48,833 nt of DNA from CANRIN01 sp964493515. Its GTDB lineage: Bacteria; Bacillota; Clostridia; Oscillospirales; JAAYOS01. The notes beneath the pieces were generated by a model that had not been told where the DNA came from, did not search any database, and saw only the letters and a list, made by a program, of their open reading frames with translations. This document shows, one piece after another, positions 40,810-47,756 of this stretch (within the stretch, counting starts at the first letter, position 1; the number at the start of each line of letters is the position of its first letter). The stretch is from NCBI GenBank assembly GCA_964493515.1, contig CAZBNJ010000009.1, positions 1 through 48,833 of the forward strand, in the 5' to 3' direction. The position numbers and the translations under genes were made by a program.

Positions 40810-40977
40810 TTACTCAGCCTTGGGTGCTCCCACCGGGCAAGTGTCGGCGCAAGCGCCGCAATCGATGCACTTCTCCGGATCGATCTTGTAGATGTCACCC
40901 TCGCTTATGGCCTCCGTCGGGCAACCTGCGGCACAAGCGCCGCACGCGATGCACTCATCAGAAATTTTATAAGGCAT
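40810..40977 (-). CDS. Small 2[4Fe-4S] ferredoxin
   Basis: 55 residues starting MPYKISDECIACG and ending in GAPKAE. Two motifs C-I-A-C-G-A-C-A-A-G-C-P and C-I-D-C-G-A-C-A-D-T-C-P give the eight cysteines for two clusters, the clostridial ferredoxin pattern of low-potential electron carriers for anaerobic redox enzymes. The ATG follows AAAGGAGGTGG. It has its own promoter (41009-41036) and a 196-base spacer to the methyltransferase gene. Because it is so short, it is easily missed by gene finders with a length cutoff. Confidence 0.95.
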   Translation of the reverse strand: MPYKISDECIACGACAAGCPTEAISEGDIYKIDPEKCIDCGACADTCPVGAPKAE

Positions 40978-41008
40978 TATGTACCCACCTCCTTTATAAA
41001 GTAATTAC

Positions 41009-41036
41009 ATTGTAGCATACTTTCGAAAAAATGCAA
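41009..41036 (-). promoter_or_regulatory. Promoter of the ferredoxin gene
   Basis: On the minus strand, TTGCAT (41031-41036), a 16-base spacer ending TATGC (extended -10) and TACAAT (41009-41014). Confidence 0.8.
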
Positions 41037-41078
41037 CCGCTAAATTCAGGTTTTTTGCGGAAAAATCAAATTTGAGAA

Positions 41079-41095
41079 AATCGAAGAAAATCAAA
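41079..41095 (+). promoter_or_regulatory. Weak CtsR-like heptad pair
   Basis: AATCGAA-GAA-AATCAAA resembles the CtsR direct repeat RGTCAAA-NAN-RGTCAAA with two and one mismatches. A further AATCAAA half lies at 41109-41115. It may be a decayed or auxiliary site. Confidence 0.35.
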
Positions 41096-41153
41096 GCAAC
41101 TTTTTGAAAATCAAAGTATGGACGCAATAGTTAAACATCAGAGAAGAACAAAA

Positions 41154-41170
41154 GGTAAAAGAAAGTCAAA
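41154..41170 (+). promoter_or_regulatory. CtsR operator 1
   Basis: GGTAAAA-GAA-AGTCAAA: the CtsR heptanucleotide direct repeat with one mismatch, seven bases before the -35. Confidence 0.75.
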
Positions 41171-41177
41171 ATCGGGT

Positions 41178-41206
41178 TTGCCGAAACGGAAGGAGATGGG
41201 TATAAT
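41178..41206 (+). promoter_or_regulatory. Promoter of ctsR-mcsA-mcsB-clpC
   Basis: TTGCCG (41178-41183), a 17-base spacer and TATAAT (41201-41206). Confidence 0.8.
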
Positions 41207-41209
41207 GAT

Positions 41210-41226
41210 AGTCAGAGAAGGACAAA
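41210..41226 (+). promoter_or_regulatory. CtsR operator 2
   Basis: AGTCAGA-GAA-GGACAAA: CtsR direct repeat with one mismatch per heptad, over the expected transcription start. A similar stretch (CATCAGAGAAGAACAAAA) lies at about 41137, above operator 1. Confidence 0.65.
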
Positions 41227-41248
41227 AACAAAGCAAGGAGGCAGAACG

Positions 41249-41722
41249 ATGGGTCTTGCGGATATGGTGGCGGATTTCATCCGCGCGGCGATAGAGAGCG
41301 AGGATGCGCTGGAGACGCGGCGCAGCGATCTCGCCGAGCGGTTCGGCTGCGCGCCCAGCCAGATAAGCTACGTCATCTCGACGCGGTTTGGCCCCGAGCA
41401 GGGGTACATCGTCGAATCGAGGCGCGGCGGCGGCGGATACATCCGCATACGGCGGGTGGACGTCGGACCGAAGATGATGCTGATGCACGCGGTGGCGAGC
41501 ATCGGCGACAGGCTGGACGCCCAGAGCGCGGCGGCTCTGCTGACCAACCTTCGCGCTGCCGGCGCGATAAGCGATTTTCAGGCGCGGCTGATGGCTTCGG
41601 CGATGAGCGAGCGGGCGCTGGGCGGGCTTGAGCCGATGCAGAAATCGACGACCCGCGCGGCGATATTCAAGCAGATGCTTCTTCTCTGCGCGGACGCGCA
41701 GGGAGAGACGAGAGGAGTGTAG
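41249..41722 (+). CDS. ctsR: Transcriptional repressor CtsR
   Basis: 157 residues. CtsR represses clp and mcs heat-shock genes; it loses DNA binding at high temperature and is cleared through McsB and ClpCP. The N-terminal winged helix contains R-S-D-L-A-E-R-F-G-C-A-P-S-Q-I-S-Y-V-I-S-T-R-F and the glycine-rich wing tip R-R-G-G-G-G-Y-I-R-I, the temperature-sensing loop. A C-terminal dimer/McsB-binding region follows. The ribosome-binding site is AAGGAGG. Two CtsR operators around its promoter make the operon self-regulated. Gene order ctsR-mcsA-mcsB-clpC is the canonical one. Confidence 0.97.
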   Translation: MGLADMVADFIRAAIESEDALETRRSDLAERFGCAPSQISYVISTRFGPEQGYIVESRRGGGGYIRIRRVDVGPKMMLMHAVASIGDRLDAQSAAALLTNLRAAGAISDFQARLMASAMSERALGGLEPMQKSTTRAAIFKQMLLLCADAQGETRGV

Positions 41723-41725
41723 CAT

Positions 41726-42079
41726 ATGTCGATGTTTTTTGAGGACTTCTTCCTGCCCGAGATACGCGCGGCGCAGGCAAGACGGGAGCACGTCTGTAAG
41801 TTTTGCGGCACGAGCGAGGAGGAGATAATAAAGACCGGGCGGGTCGGCTGCGCCGAGTGCTACCGCGAATTTGCGAACATCCTGACGCCGCACATCCGAC
41901 GGATACACGGCAACGCGACCCACGTCGGACGCGTGCCCGCAAAGGTCGCGGAGAGTCCGGCGCGGCGTCGGGCGGCGCTGGAGAAGGCGATGCAGGACGC
42001 GATAGCGGCGCAGGAGTTCGAGCGCGCGGCGGAGATACGCGACGAGCTGAAGGCTCTTGAGGGAGGCGACAAGCGATGA
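41726..42079 (+). CDS. mcsA: McsA, zinc-finger activator of the arginine kinase McsB
   Basis: 117 residues, shorter than B. subtilis McsA (~185) because only one pair of C-x2-C motifs is present: C24-K-F-C27 and C42-A-E-C45, enough for one zinc. The C-terminal UVR motif (about 80-112, A-I-A-A-Q-E-F-E-R-A-A-E-I-R-D-E-L) is the McsB/ClpC contact helix pair. It starts three bases after ctsR and its last four bases (ATGA) overlap the start of mcsB. The loss of the second zinc finger is a clear deviation from the Bacillus protein but is seen in some Clostridia. Confidence 0.92.
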   Translation: MSMFFEDFFLPEIRAAQARREHVCKFCGTSEEEIIKTGRVGCAECYREFANILTPHIRRIHGNATHVGRVPAKVAESPARRRAALEKAMQDAIAAQEFERAAEIRDELKALEGGDKR

Positions 42080-43119
42080 GCGAGACCAAGAAGTGGTACG
42101 AGCGGGTCGGCGAGGAGGGCGACATCTGCGTGTCGACGCGGGTGCGGTTCGCGCGCAACCTGAGCCGCTTTCCCTTTCCCGCGAAGATGACCGACGAGCA
42201 GGCGCGGTCGCTCATCGGCGAGACGGCAAGCGTGCTTGCGGCAAGCAGGATAGGCGGCGACTTCCGTCTGGTGGACATGGAGCAGGCGTCGGCGATGGAG
42301 CGAAACGCCCTGGTCGAGCGGCACATAATCTCGCCCGATCTCGCGAACGGCAGCCATCCGCGCGCGGTGCTCATATCCTCCGACGAGAGCATGAGCGTGA
42401 TGATAAACGAGGAGGACCATCTGCGCATACAGGTGCTGGAGGCGGGACTCGCGCCGGAGAAAGCGCTGGACAGGGCGAAGGAACTGGACGAGGTGTTCGA
42501 CGCGGCGCTCGGCTACGCGTTCGACGAAAAGCTGGGCTATCTGACGAGCTGTCCGACCAATCTGGGCACGGGTATGCGCGTGTCGGTGATGCTGCACCTT
42601 CCGGCGTTGGAGGCGGCGCACGAGATAGGCGGGATGATCTCCGGCGCGGGCGGCATGGGCTTTACGGCGCGCGGGATATACGGCGAGGGCAGCGCGGCGG
42701 AGGGGTCGCTCTACCAGTTTTCCAACCGCATAACGCTGGGATATGACGAGAGCGACGTGGCAAACCGACTGCTGAGCCTCGCAAAGCAGATAATCCTTCG
42801 CGAAAAGTCGCTGCGCGGACAGATGATAACCCGCGACCGCGAGGGCTTGGAGGACAGCGTGTGGCGCGCAGTGGGCACGCTCAAGTATGCGCGGAGGGTG
42901 GATACCGCCGAGGCGCTCGAGCTGCTCGGAAGGGTGCGCGCCGGCGCGTCGCTCGGCGTGATACCCGCAGACTACGGCAGGCTGAACGGACTGCTGTGGG
43001 CGGTGCGGCCGTCGAGCATCGCCACCCGCAGCGGCAGGGACGACCTGAAGCCGTCCGAGCGGGACAAACTTCGCGCCGAGCTGCTGCGCGACGCGGTTGA
43101 GCCGGCGAAGGAGATGTAG
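42076..43119 (+). CDS. mcsB: Protein arginine kinase McsB
   Basis: 347 residues. McsB phosphorylates arginines on damaged proteins and on CtsR, marking them for ClpC-ClpP. It belongs to the ATP:guanido phosphotransferase family: S-T-R-V-R-F-A-R-N-L near the N-terminus binds ATP, and S-C-P-T-N-L-G-T-G-M-R carries the conserved cysteine of the guanidino site. The C-terminal domain with a phospho-arginine pocket follows. ATGA overlap with mcsA shows translational coupling. The GGAGGC site lies inside mcsA. Confidence 0.97.
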   Translation: MSETKKWYERVGEEGDICVSTRVRFARNLSRFPFPAKMTDEQARSLIGETASVLAASRIGGDFRLVDMEQASAMERNALVERHIISPDLANGSHPRAVLISSDESMSVMINEEDHLRIQVLEAGLAPEKALDRAKELDEVFDAALGYAFDEKLGYLTSCPTNLGTGMRVSVMLHLPALEAAHEIGGMISGAGGMGFTARGIYGEGSAAEGSLYQFSNRITLGYDESDVANRLLSLAKQIILREKSLRGQMITRDREGLEDSVWRAVGTLKYARRVDTAEALELLGRVRAGASLGVIPADYGRLNGLLWAVRPSSIATRSGRDDLKPSERDKLRAELLRDAVEPAKEM

Positions 43120-43172
43120 GCTAACAAAGAGAATATTCGGATAAAATAAATCGGCAAAGGAGGCAAAAAATC

Positions 43173-45641
43173 ATGTTTTCCTATGGAGCAAAATTCACAC
43201 CGCGCGCGGCGAGCGCGATCAAGGCGTCGCAGGAGATAGCGGCGGAGCTGGGTCACAGCCAGGTCGCAAGCGAGCACATCCTGCTCGGACTGCTGCGCGA
43301 GGACGGCTGCATCGCGGCAAGCGCGCTCGGTCAGCAGAACGTGAGCTACGACTCGATACGTGAAGCGGTGATAGAGGCGATGGGCGAGGGTCAGAGCGGC
43401 GCGCCGGTGCAGAGCTTTACCCCGCGCGGCGAACGGATAATCCAGATCGCGGCTGGCGAGGCGGCGCGTCGCGGACAGAGCTTTATCGGCACCGAGCACC
43501 TGCTGATGGGTGTTCTGCGCGAGAGCGACAGCGTTGCGGCGCAGCTGCTTTCGCGCGCCGGAGTGAACGCAAACGACCTGTATCGCACGCTCGCGAATAT
43601 GGCGGGCAGCAGCGCGGACACTCCCCCGAGCGGGGAGGAGCAGCCGTCGGGAGGGTCGCAGCCCTCGGCGCGCGGGCACCACGGCGCCGCGACCAAGACG
43701 CTGGACAAGTTCGGACGCGACCTGACCGACATGGCGCGCGCCGGCTCGCTCGACCCGATAATCGGCAGGGACGAGGAGACCGCGCGGGTGATACGCATAC
43801 TCTCCCGCCGCACCAAGAACAATCCGGTGCTGATAGGCGAACCGGGCGTTGGCAAGACCGCCGTTGCGGAGGGACTTGCCGAGCGCATCGCCGCGGGAGA
43901 TGTTCCCGAGACGCTGAAAAACAAGCGCCTGTTTTCGCTCGACCTCGGCGGAATGCTCGCGGGCACGAAGTACCGCGGCGAGTTTGAGGAGCGGATAAAG
44001 GGCGCGATAGAGGACGTGAAGAACGCCGGAAACATCATCCTGTTCATCGACGAGATACACACGCTGATAGGCGCGGGCGCCGCCGAGGGAGCCATCGACG
44101 CGGCGAACATCCTGAAGCCGGCGCTGTCTCGCGGCGAGATACAGGTCATCGGCGCGACAACGCTCGACGAGTATCGCAAGCACATTGAAAAGGACGCCGC
44201 GCTCGAGCGACGCTTCCAGCCGGTGACCGTCGGCGAACCGAGCGAGGCGGAGGCGATAGAGATACTCAAGGGACTGCGCGAGCGCTACGAGCAGCACCAT
44301 AAGCTGTCCATCCCCGACTCGGCGATAGTCGCGGCGGTAGAGCTGTCCGCGCGCTACATCGGCGACCGTCGGCTGCCCGACAAGGCGATAGACCTGATAG
44401 ACGAGGCGTGCAGTCGCGTTCGCATGGACTCGAACACCGCGCCGACCAACATCAAGGAGCTTGAAAACGAGCTGAAGAGGATAGCCGACGACAAGGAGCA
44501 GGCGGTCGCGTCGCAGGAATTTGAGCGCGCGGCGAGCCTTCGCGACGAGGAGAAAAAGAAGCAGGCGGAGCTTGAGTCGCTGCGCGCCGAGTGGAAGGGA
44601 GCGAGCGATCGGACAGGCGGCGAGGTGACCGAGGAGGACGTCGCGGCGGTGGTCGCGGGCTGGACGGGAGTTCCGGTCACGCGGCTGACCGAGAGCGAGG
44701 CACAGCGCCTGCTGCATATGGAGGACATCCTGCACAAGCGGGTGATAGGTCAGGACGAGGCGGTCTCCGCCGTATCCCGCGCGATACGCCGCGGGCGCGT
44801 AGGACTGAAGGACCCGAAGCGTCCGACCGGCAGCTTCATCTTCCTCGGCCCGACCGGCGTGGGCAAGACCGAGCTGTGCCGCGCGCTTGCCGAGGCTCTG
44901 TTTGGCGACGAAAACGCGATGATACGCGTGGACATGAGCGAGTTTATGGAGAAGCACTCGGTGTCCAAGCTCATCGGTTCGCCGCCGGGATATGTCGGCT
45001 TTGACGAGGGCGGTCAGCTGACCGAAAAGGTACGCCGCCATCCCTATTCGGTACTGCTGTTCGACGAGATAGAAAAGGCGCACCCCGACGTGTTCAACCT
45101 GCTCTTGCAGATATTAGAGGACGGCCGCTTGACCGACAGCCAGGGCCGCGTGGTCGATTTCAAGAACACGATAATCGTCATGACCTCCAACCTCGGCGCG
45201 CACGACCTGCTCGAGCGCAAGCGTCTGGGCTTCGGCGAATCGACCGACGACACGCCGAGCGACAACGAGGTCCGCGACACGGTGATGCAGAAGCTGAAAG
45301 CGACGTTCCGCCCCGAGTTTCTCAACCGCATCGACGAGACGATAGTGTTCAAGCGACTCGACAAGCCGACCATCCGCGAGATAGCTCGGTCGATGTTCGA
45401 CGCGGTCGCGGCGCGCATCAAGGAGGCGGGCGACGTGACGCTCACCGCGGATGACTCGGCGCTCGATCTCATCGCCGACGAGGGCTTTGACCCGACCTAC
45501 GGGGCACGCCCGCTGCGCCGCGCGATAAGCTCGAAGGTGGAGGACGCGGTGGCGGAACGGCTGCTCGACGGCTCGCTGAAAGCCGGAGACACCGTGGTAG
45601 CTGTCGCGAAGGATGGCGCTATCGCCTTTGAGAAGCGGTAA
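43173..45641 (+). CDS. clpC: ATP-dependent Clp protease ATP-binding subunit ClpC
   Basis: 822 residues. AAA+ unfoldase that feeds ClpP and takes arginine-phosphorylated substrates through McsB/McsA. Two N-terminal Clp-N repeats (to ~145) are followed by a Ser/Pro/Gly-rich linker. AAA1 has Walker A G-E-P-G-V-G-K-T at 222-229 and Walker B F-I-D-E at 291-294. A coiled M-domain carries a UVR-like motif (Q-E-F-E-R-A-A-S-L-R-D-E) that marks ClpC as opposed to ClpB. AAA2 has Walker A G-P-T-G-V-G-K-T at 559-566. The C-terminal D2-small domain follows. The start has AAAGGAGGC upstream. Last gene of the operon, ended by a bidirectional terminator. No radA (sms) gene follows, unlike in Bacillus. Confidence 0.97.
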   Translation: MFSYGAKFTPRAASAIKASQEIAAELGHSQVASEHILLGLLREDGCIAASALGQQNVSYDSIREAVIEAMGEGQSGAPVQSFTPRGERIIQIAAGEAARRGQSFIGTEHLLMGVLRESDSVAAQLLSRAGVNANDLYRTLANMAGSSADTPPSGEEQPSGGSQPSARGHHGAATKTLDKFGRDLTDMARAGSLDPIIGRDEETARVIRILSRRTKNNPVLIGEPGVGKTAVAEGLAERIAAGDVPETLKNKRLFSLDLGGMLAGTKYRGEFEERIKGAIEDVKNAGNIILFIDEIHTLIGAGAAEGAIDAANILKPALSRGEIQVIGATTLDEYRKHIEKDAALERRFQPVTVGEPSEAEAIEILKGLRERYEQHHKLSIPDSAIVAAVELSARYIGDRRLPDKAIDLIDEACSRVRMDSNTAPTNIKELENELKRIADDKEQAVASQEFERAASLRDEEKKKQAELESLRAEWKGASDRTGGEVTEEDVAAVVAGWTGVPVTRLTESEAQRLLHMEDILHKRVIGQDEAVSAVSRAIRRGRVGLKDPKRPTGSFIFLGPTGVGKTELCRALAEALFGDENAMIRVDMSEFMEKHSVSKLIGSPPGYVGFDEGGQLTEKVRRHPYSVLLFDEIEKAHPDVFNLLLQILEDGRLTDSQGRVVDFKNTIIVMTSNLGAHDLLERKRLGFGESTDDTPSDNEVRDTVMQKLKATFRPEFLNRIDETIVFKRLDKPTIREIARSMFDAVAARIKEAGDVTLTADDSALDLIADEGFDPTYGARPLRRAISSKVEDAVAERLLDGSLKAGDTVVAVAKDGAIAFEKR

Positions 45642-45665
45642 ACAATAAGTAATATTCAGATATAA

Positions 45666-45694
45666 AAATACCCGAGGAATATCTTCGGGTATTT
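45666..45694. terminator. Bidirectional terminator, clpC / GNAT gene
   Basis: A 10-bp stem AAATACCCGA/TCGGGTATTT with a 9-base loop; the minus-strand T-tract is the stronger. Confidence 0.85.
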
Positions 45695-45700
45695 CCATTT

Positions 45701-46261
45701 TCAGATGAGGTCGGTGGTAATCGGAAGCCCCGGAGCGTGGTCGTAAAACCCGCGCATCGCCGCCGCAAGCTCGTCCGGCGACGGCGAGTCCGACCGTCCG
45801 AGCGGCTTGCTCATAAGCCACATCGGGACGTGGTAGATCGAGTAGTCTACTGCGCGGCAGAGCGAGTATCCGAGGTGCTCGTAGAACCGGATGCGACGCT
45901 CGCGCAGCGCGCGTTCGTCGTCGTTTTCGGCGCACTCGGGGCGCTCGACCTCCAGGACAAGGAAGTCGTCGGCGGCGCAGAGGTTGAACAGCTCGCGCAT
46001 GAACGCGCTGCCCACTCCGCGTCCCCGAAGCTGCGGCTCGACCGCGTAGAGGAACAGGAACGCGGCGCCGTTGTGCCGACGCAAAAGCGCGTAGCCCTCC
46101 GGCTCGCCGTCCTCGCCGACGCGCAGATATCCGTCGTAGACGCGGTTTTCGAGCAACTCTTTTAACCCCTTCTCCGGCGGCACCTCGTCCGGCGGGAAGT
46201 CCCGCGCGACGTGCTCGGTGTAGAAGCGGTGGAAATCGTCAAGTGTGAGCGGCAATAACAT
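45701..46261 (-). CDS. GNAT-family N-acetyltransferase
   Basis: 186 residues. The acetyl-CoA pyrophosphate loop is Q-L-R-G-R-G-V-G-S-A (about 77-86), motif A of GCN5-related acetyltransferases. A fairly long C-terminal tail after residue 135 (Y-S-I-Y-H-V-P-M-W-L-M) is shared with some rimI-unlike, metabolite-acting members. The substrate is unknown. A CGGAG ribosome-binding site lies before the ATG. It is followed upstream by the TSCPD and M19 genes on the same strand, but a 45-base gap and no conserved linkage make co-function uncertain. Confidence 0.9.
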   Translation of the reverse strand: MLLPLTLDDFHRFYTEHVARDFPPDEVPPEKGLKELLENRVYDGYLRVGEDGEPEGYALLRRHNGAAFLFLYAVEPQLRGRGVGSAFMRELFNLCAADDFLVLEVERPECAENDDERALRERRIRFYEHLGYSLCRAVDYSIYHVPMWLMSKPLGRSDSPSPDELAAAMRGFYDHAPGLPITTDLI

Positions 46262-46306
46262 AGGGTGCTCCGCGATTGTGTGCCGGGTATTATTTTCGCT
46301 GCGTGT

Positions 46307-46561
46307 CTACGCTTGCGCTTCGGCGACCGCCTGCTCGATGGCGTAGCTTATCTGGTCGGGGCAGCTGGTGGTCTTGGGACCGCAGGTTATGCCGCGAATG
46401 CGCGCTATCGCGTCTCCGGTGGTCATGCCCTTGAGCAGAGCGCAGACGCCCTTGAGGTTGCCGTTGCAGCCGCCGATGACCTCGATGTTTGCGATGCGGT
46501 CGCCGTCCAGCTCAACGTTTATCTGGCGCGAGCAGGTTCCCTTGGGTATGTAAGTGGTCAT
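46307..46561 (-). CDS. TSCPD domain-containing protein
   Basis: 84 residues. It carries the T-T-S-C-P-D-Q motif near residues 64-70 and an N-terminal T-x-G-T-C-S-R strand, the pattern of the small TIGR03905/TSCPD family. The domain also occurs at the C-terminus of adenosylcobalamin-dependent ribonucleotide reductases, but the function of the free-standing form is not known. Conserved cysteines (C9, C32, C40, C60, C67) could bind a metal. A GGAGG site lies seven bases before the ATG. It lies between the GNAT and M19 genes. Confidence 0.9.
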   Translation of the reverse strand: MTTYIPKGTCSRQINVELDGDRIANIEVIGGCNGNLKGVCALLKGMTTGDAIARIRGITCGPKTTSCPDQISYAIEQAVAEAQA

Positions 46562-46600
46562 GTTGAAATTCCTCCATATAATTAAATTTTTGGATTACTA

Positions 46601-47578
46601 TCAGTTTAGACAGTCGTGAATAATACGATCCGCATTGAGATGGAATATTTTCTCGATCTGGCGCTCGGTAAGTCCCTTGCGGTAGAGCGCGTCGGATATA
46701 AGCGGCATACGGCTCGCGTCGTCCAGACCATTCGGCCAGCCGCCGATGCCGTCGAAGTCGCTGCCAAGCGCGCACGCGTCCTCACCCGCGAACCTGACGA
46801 TGTGCGCGGCATGCGCGGCGAGGTCGTCCAGCGTGCAACTCATGTCCTCGCCCTCCTGCGGACGGGTGAACATATCGCCCGAGCGCGGACGGACGAAGTA
46901 GTCGCAGAAGTTCAGTCCGGTCACGCCGCCGCACTCGCCGAGCGCCTTCAGCATATCGTCGGTGAGGTTTCGGGTGACCGACGCGACAGAGCGGGCGTTG
47001 GAGTGCGAGCAGACGAACGGCTTTTTGCAGTGCTCGACCAGCGACCAGAAGCCGCCGTCGCTGAGGTGGCTCGCGTCGGGTATCACGCCCAGACGCTCCA
47101 TCTCGGCGACCATCTCGATGCCGTGGGCGCTGAGTCCCTCCTCCGAAAATTCGGGAGTGTTGTTCGGCGAACCGGCGGCGTTTTTGAAGTTCCAGGTTAT
47201 CGTGACCAGGCGCACGCCGCGGTCGTAGACCTCGTGCAGCTTGTCGATGTCGCACTCGAAGATGCCGCTGTCCTCGATGGTGAGAAACGCGCCGATTTTG
47301 CCCGCGTTCCGCGCCGCGACAAGGTCGTCGTAGCTGCGGCAGAGCGATATGCTGTCCGAGTTCTTCTCAAACTCGCGCGCGCCCAGCTCGAGCATCTCGA
47401 TGCAGCGCTTGTACGGCTCCTCGACGCGCGCGACCGGCATGAATATCGCAAAGAACTGAGCCTCGCAGTCGCCGCGCTTCAGCTTGTCGATGTCGACCTG
47501 AAGCTCACTTGCGGCAAGCTCTCCGCCCTTGGACAGCAGTCGGCTGAGCGTGTCGCAGTGCAGGTCAATAAATTTCAT
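46601..47578 (-). CDS. Membrane dipeptidase family (M19) protein
   Basis: Start chosen at the ATG at 47578 (MKFIDLHCDT) with GAAAGGAAGG upstream: 325 residues. The renal-dipeptidase-like TIM-barrel carries a binuclear zinc site: H7 and D9 in D-L-H-C-D-T, the bridging glutamate in T-I-E-D-S, and histidines in D-A-S-H-L-S and S-H-S-N-A-R. G-S-D-F-D-G-I sits near the end. Family members cleave dipeptides, including D-amino-acid ones from wall turnover. No signal peptide was seen, so the enzyme should be cytoplasmic. Own promoter at 47619-47647. Confidence 0.94.
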   Translation of the reverse strand: MKFIDLHCDTLSRLLSKGGELAASELQVDIDKLKRGDCEAQFFAIFMPVARVEEPYKRCIEMLELGAREFEKNSDSISLCRSYDDLVAARNAGKIGAFLTIEDSGIFECDIDKLHEVYDRGVRLVTITWNFKNAAGSPNNTPEFSEEGLSAHGIEMVAEMERLGVIPDASHLSDGGFWSLVEHCKKPFVCSHSNARSVASVTRNLTDDMLKALGECGGVTGLNFCDYFVRPRSGDMFTRPQEGEDMSCTLDDLAAHAAHIVRFAGEDACALGSDFDGIGGWPNGLDDASRMPLISDALYRKGLTERQIEKIFHLNADRIIHDCLN

Positions 47579-47618
47579 GGGGAGCACCTTCCTTTCGGGG
47601 TGTTTGGTACATATATTT

Positions 47619-47647
47619 ATTGTAGCACAAACCGAGCGGGTTGTACA
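47619..47647 (-). promoter_or_regulatory. Promoter of the M19 dipeptidase gene
   Basis: On the minus strand, TGTACA (47642-47647), a 17-base spacer ending TTTGTGC (extended -10) and TACAAT (47619-47624). The TTTGTGCTACAAT core is the same as that of the dnaN promoter. Confidence 0.6.
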
Positions 47648-47675
47648 GTGTCGGAAATATCAATTCTTAATTCAC

Positions 47676-47704
47676 TGGACACCGGGGGAAAAATCCTATA
47701 TAAT
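47676..47704 (+). promoter_or_regulatory. Promoter of the DUF1538 gene
   Basis: TGGACA (47676-47681), a 17-base spacer and TATAAT (47699-47704). A hairpin CGCCCC/GGGGCG (47727-47742) lies between it and the ribosome-binding site. Confidence 0.75.
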
Positions 47705-47756
47705 AAAAAAAGACCATCATTCACTTCGCCCCACGCGGGGCGGGAAAGGAGTCACC

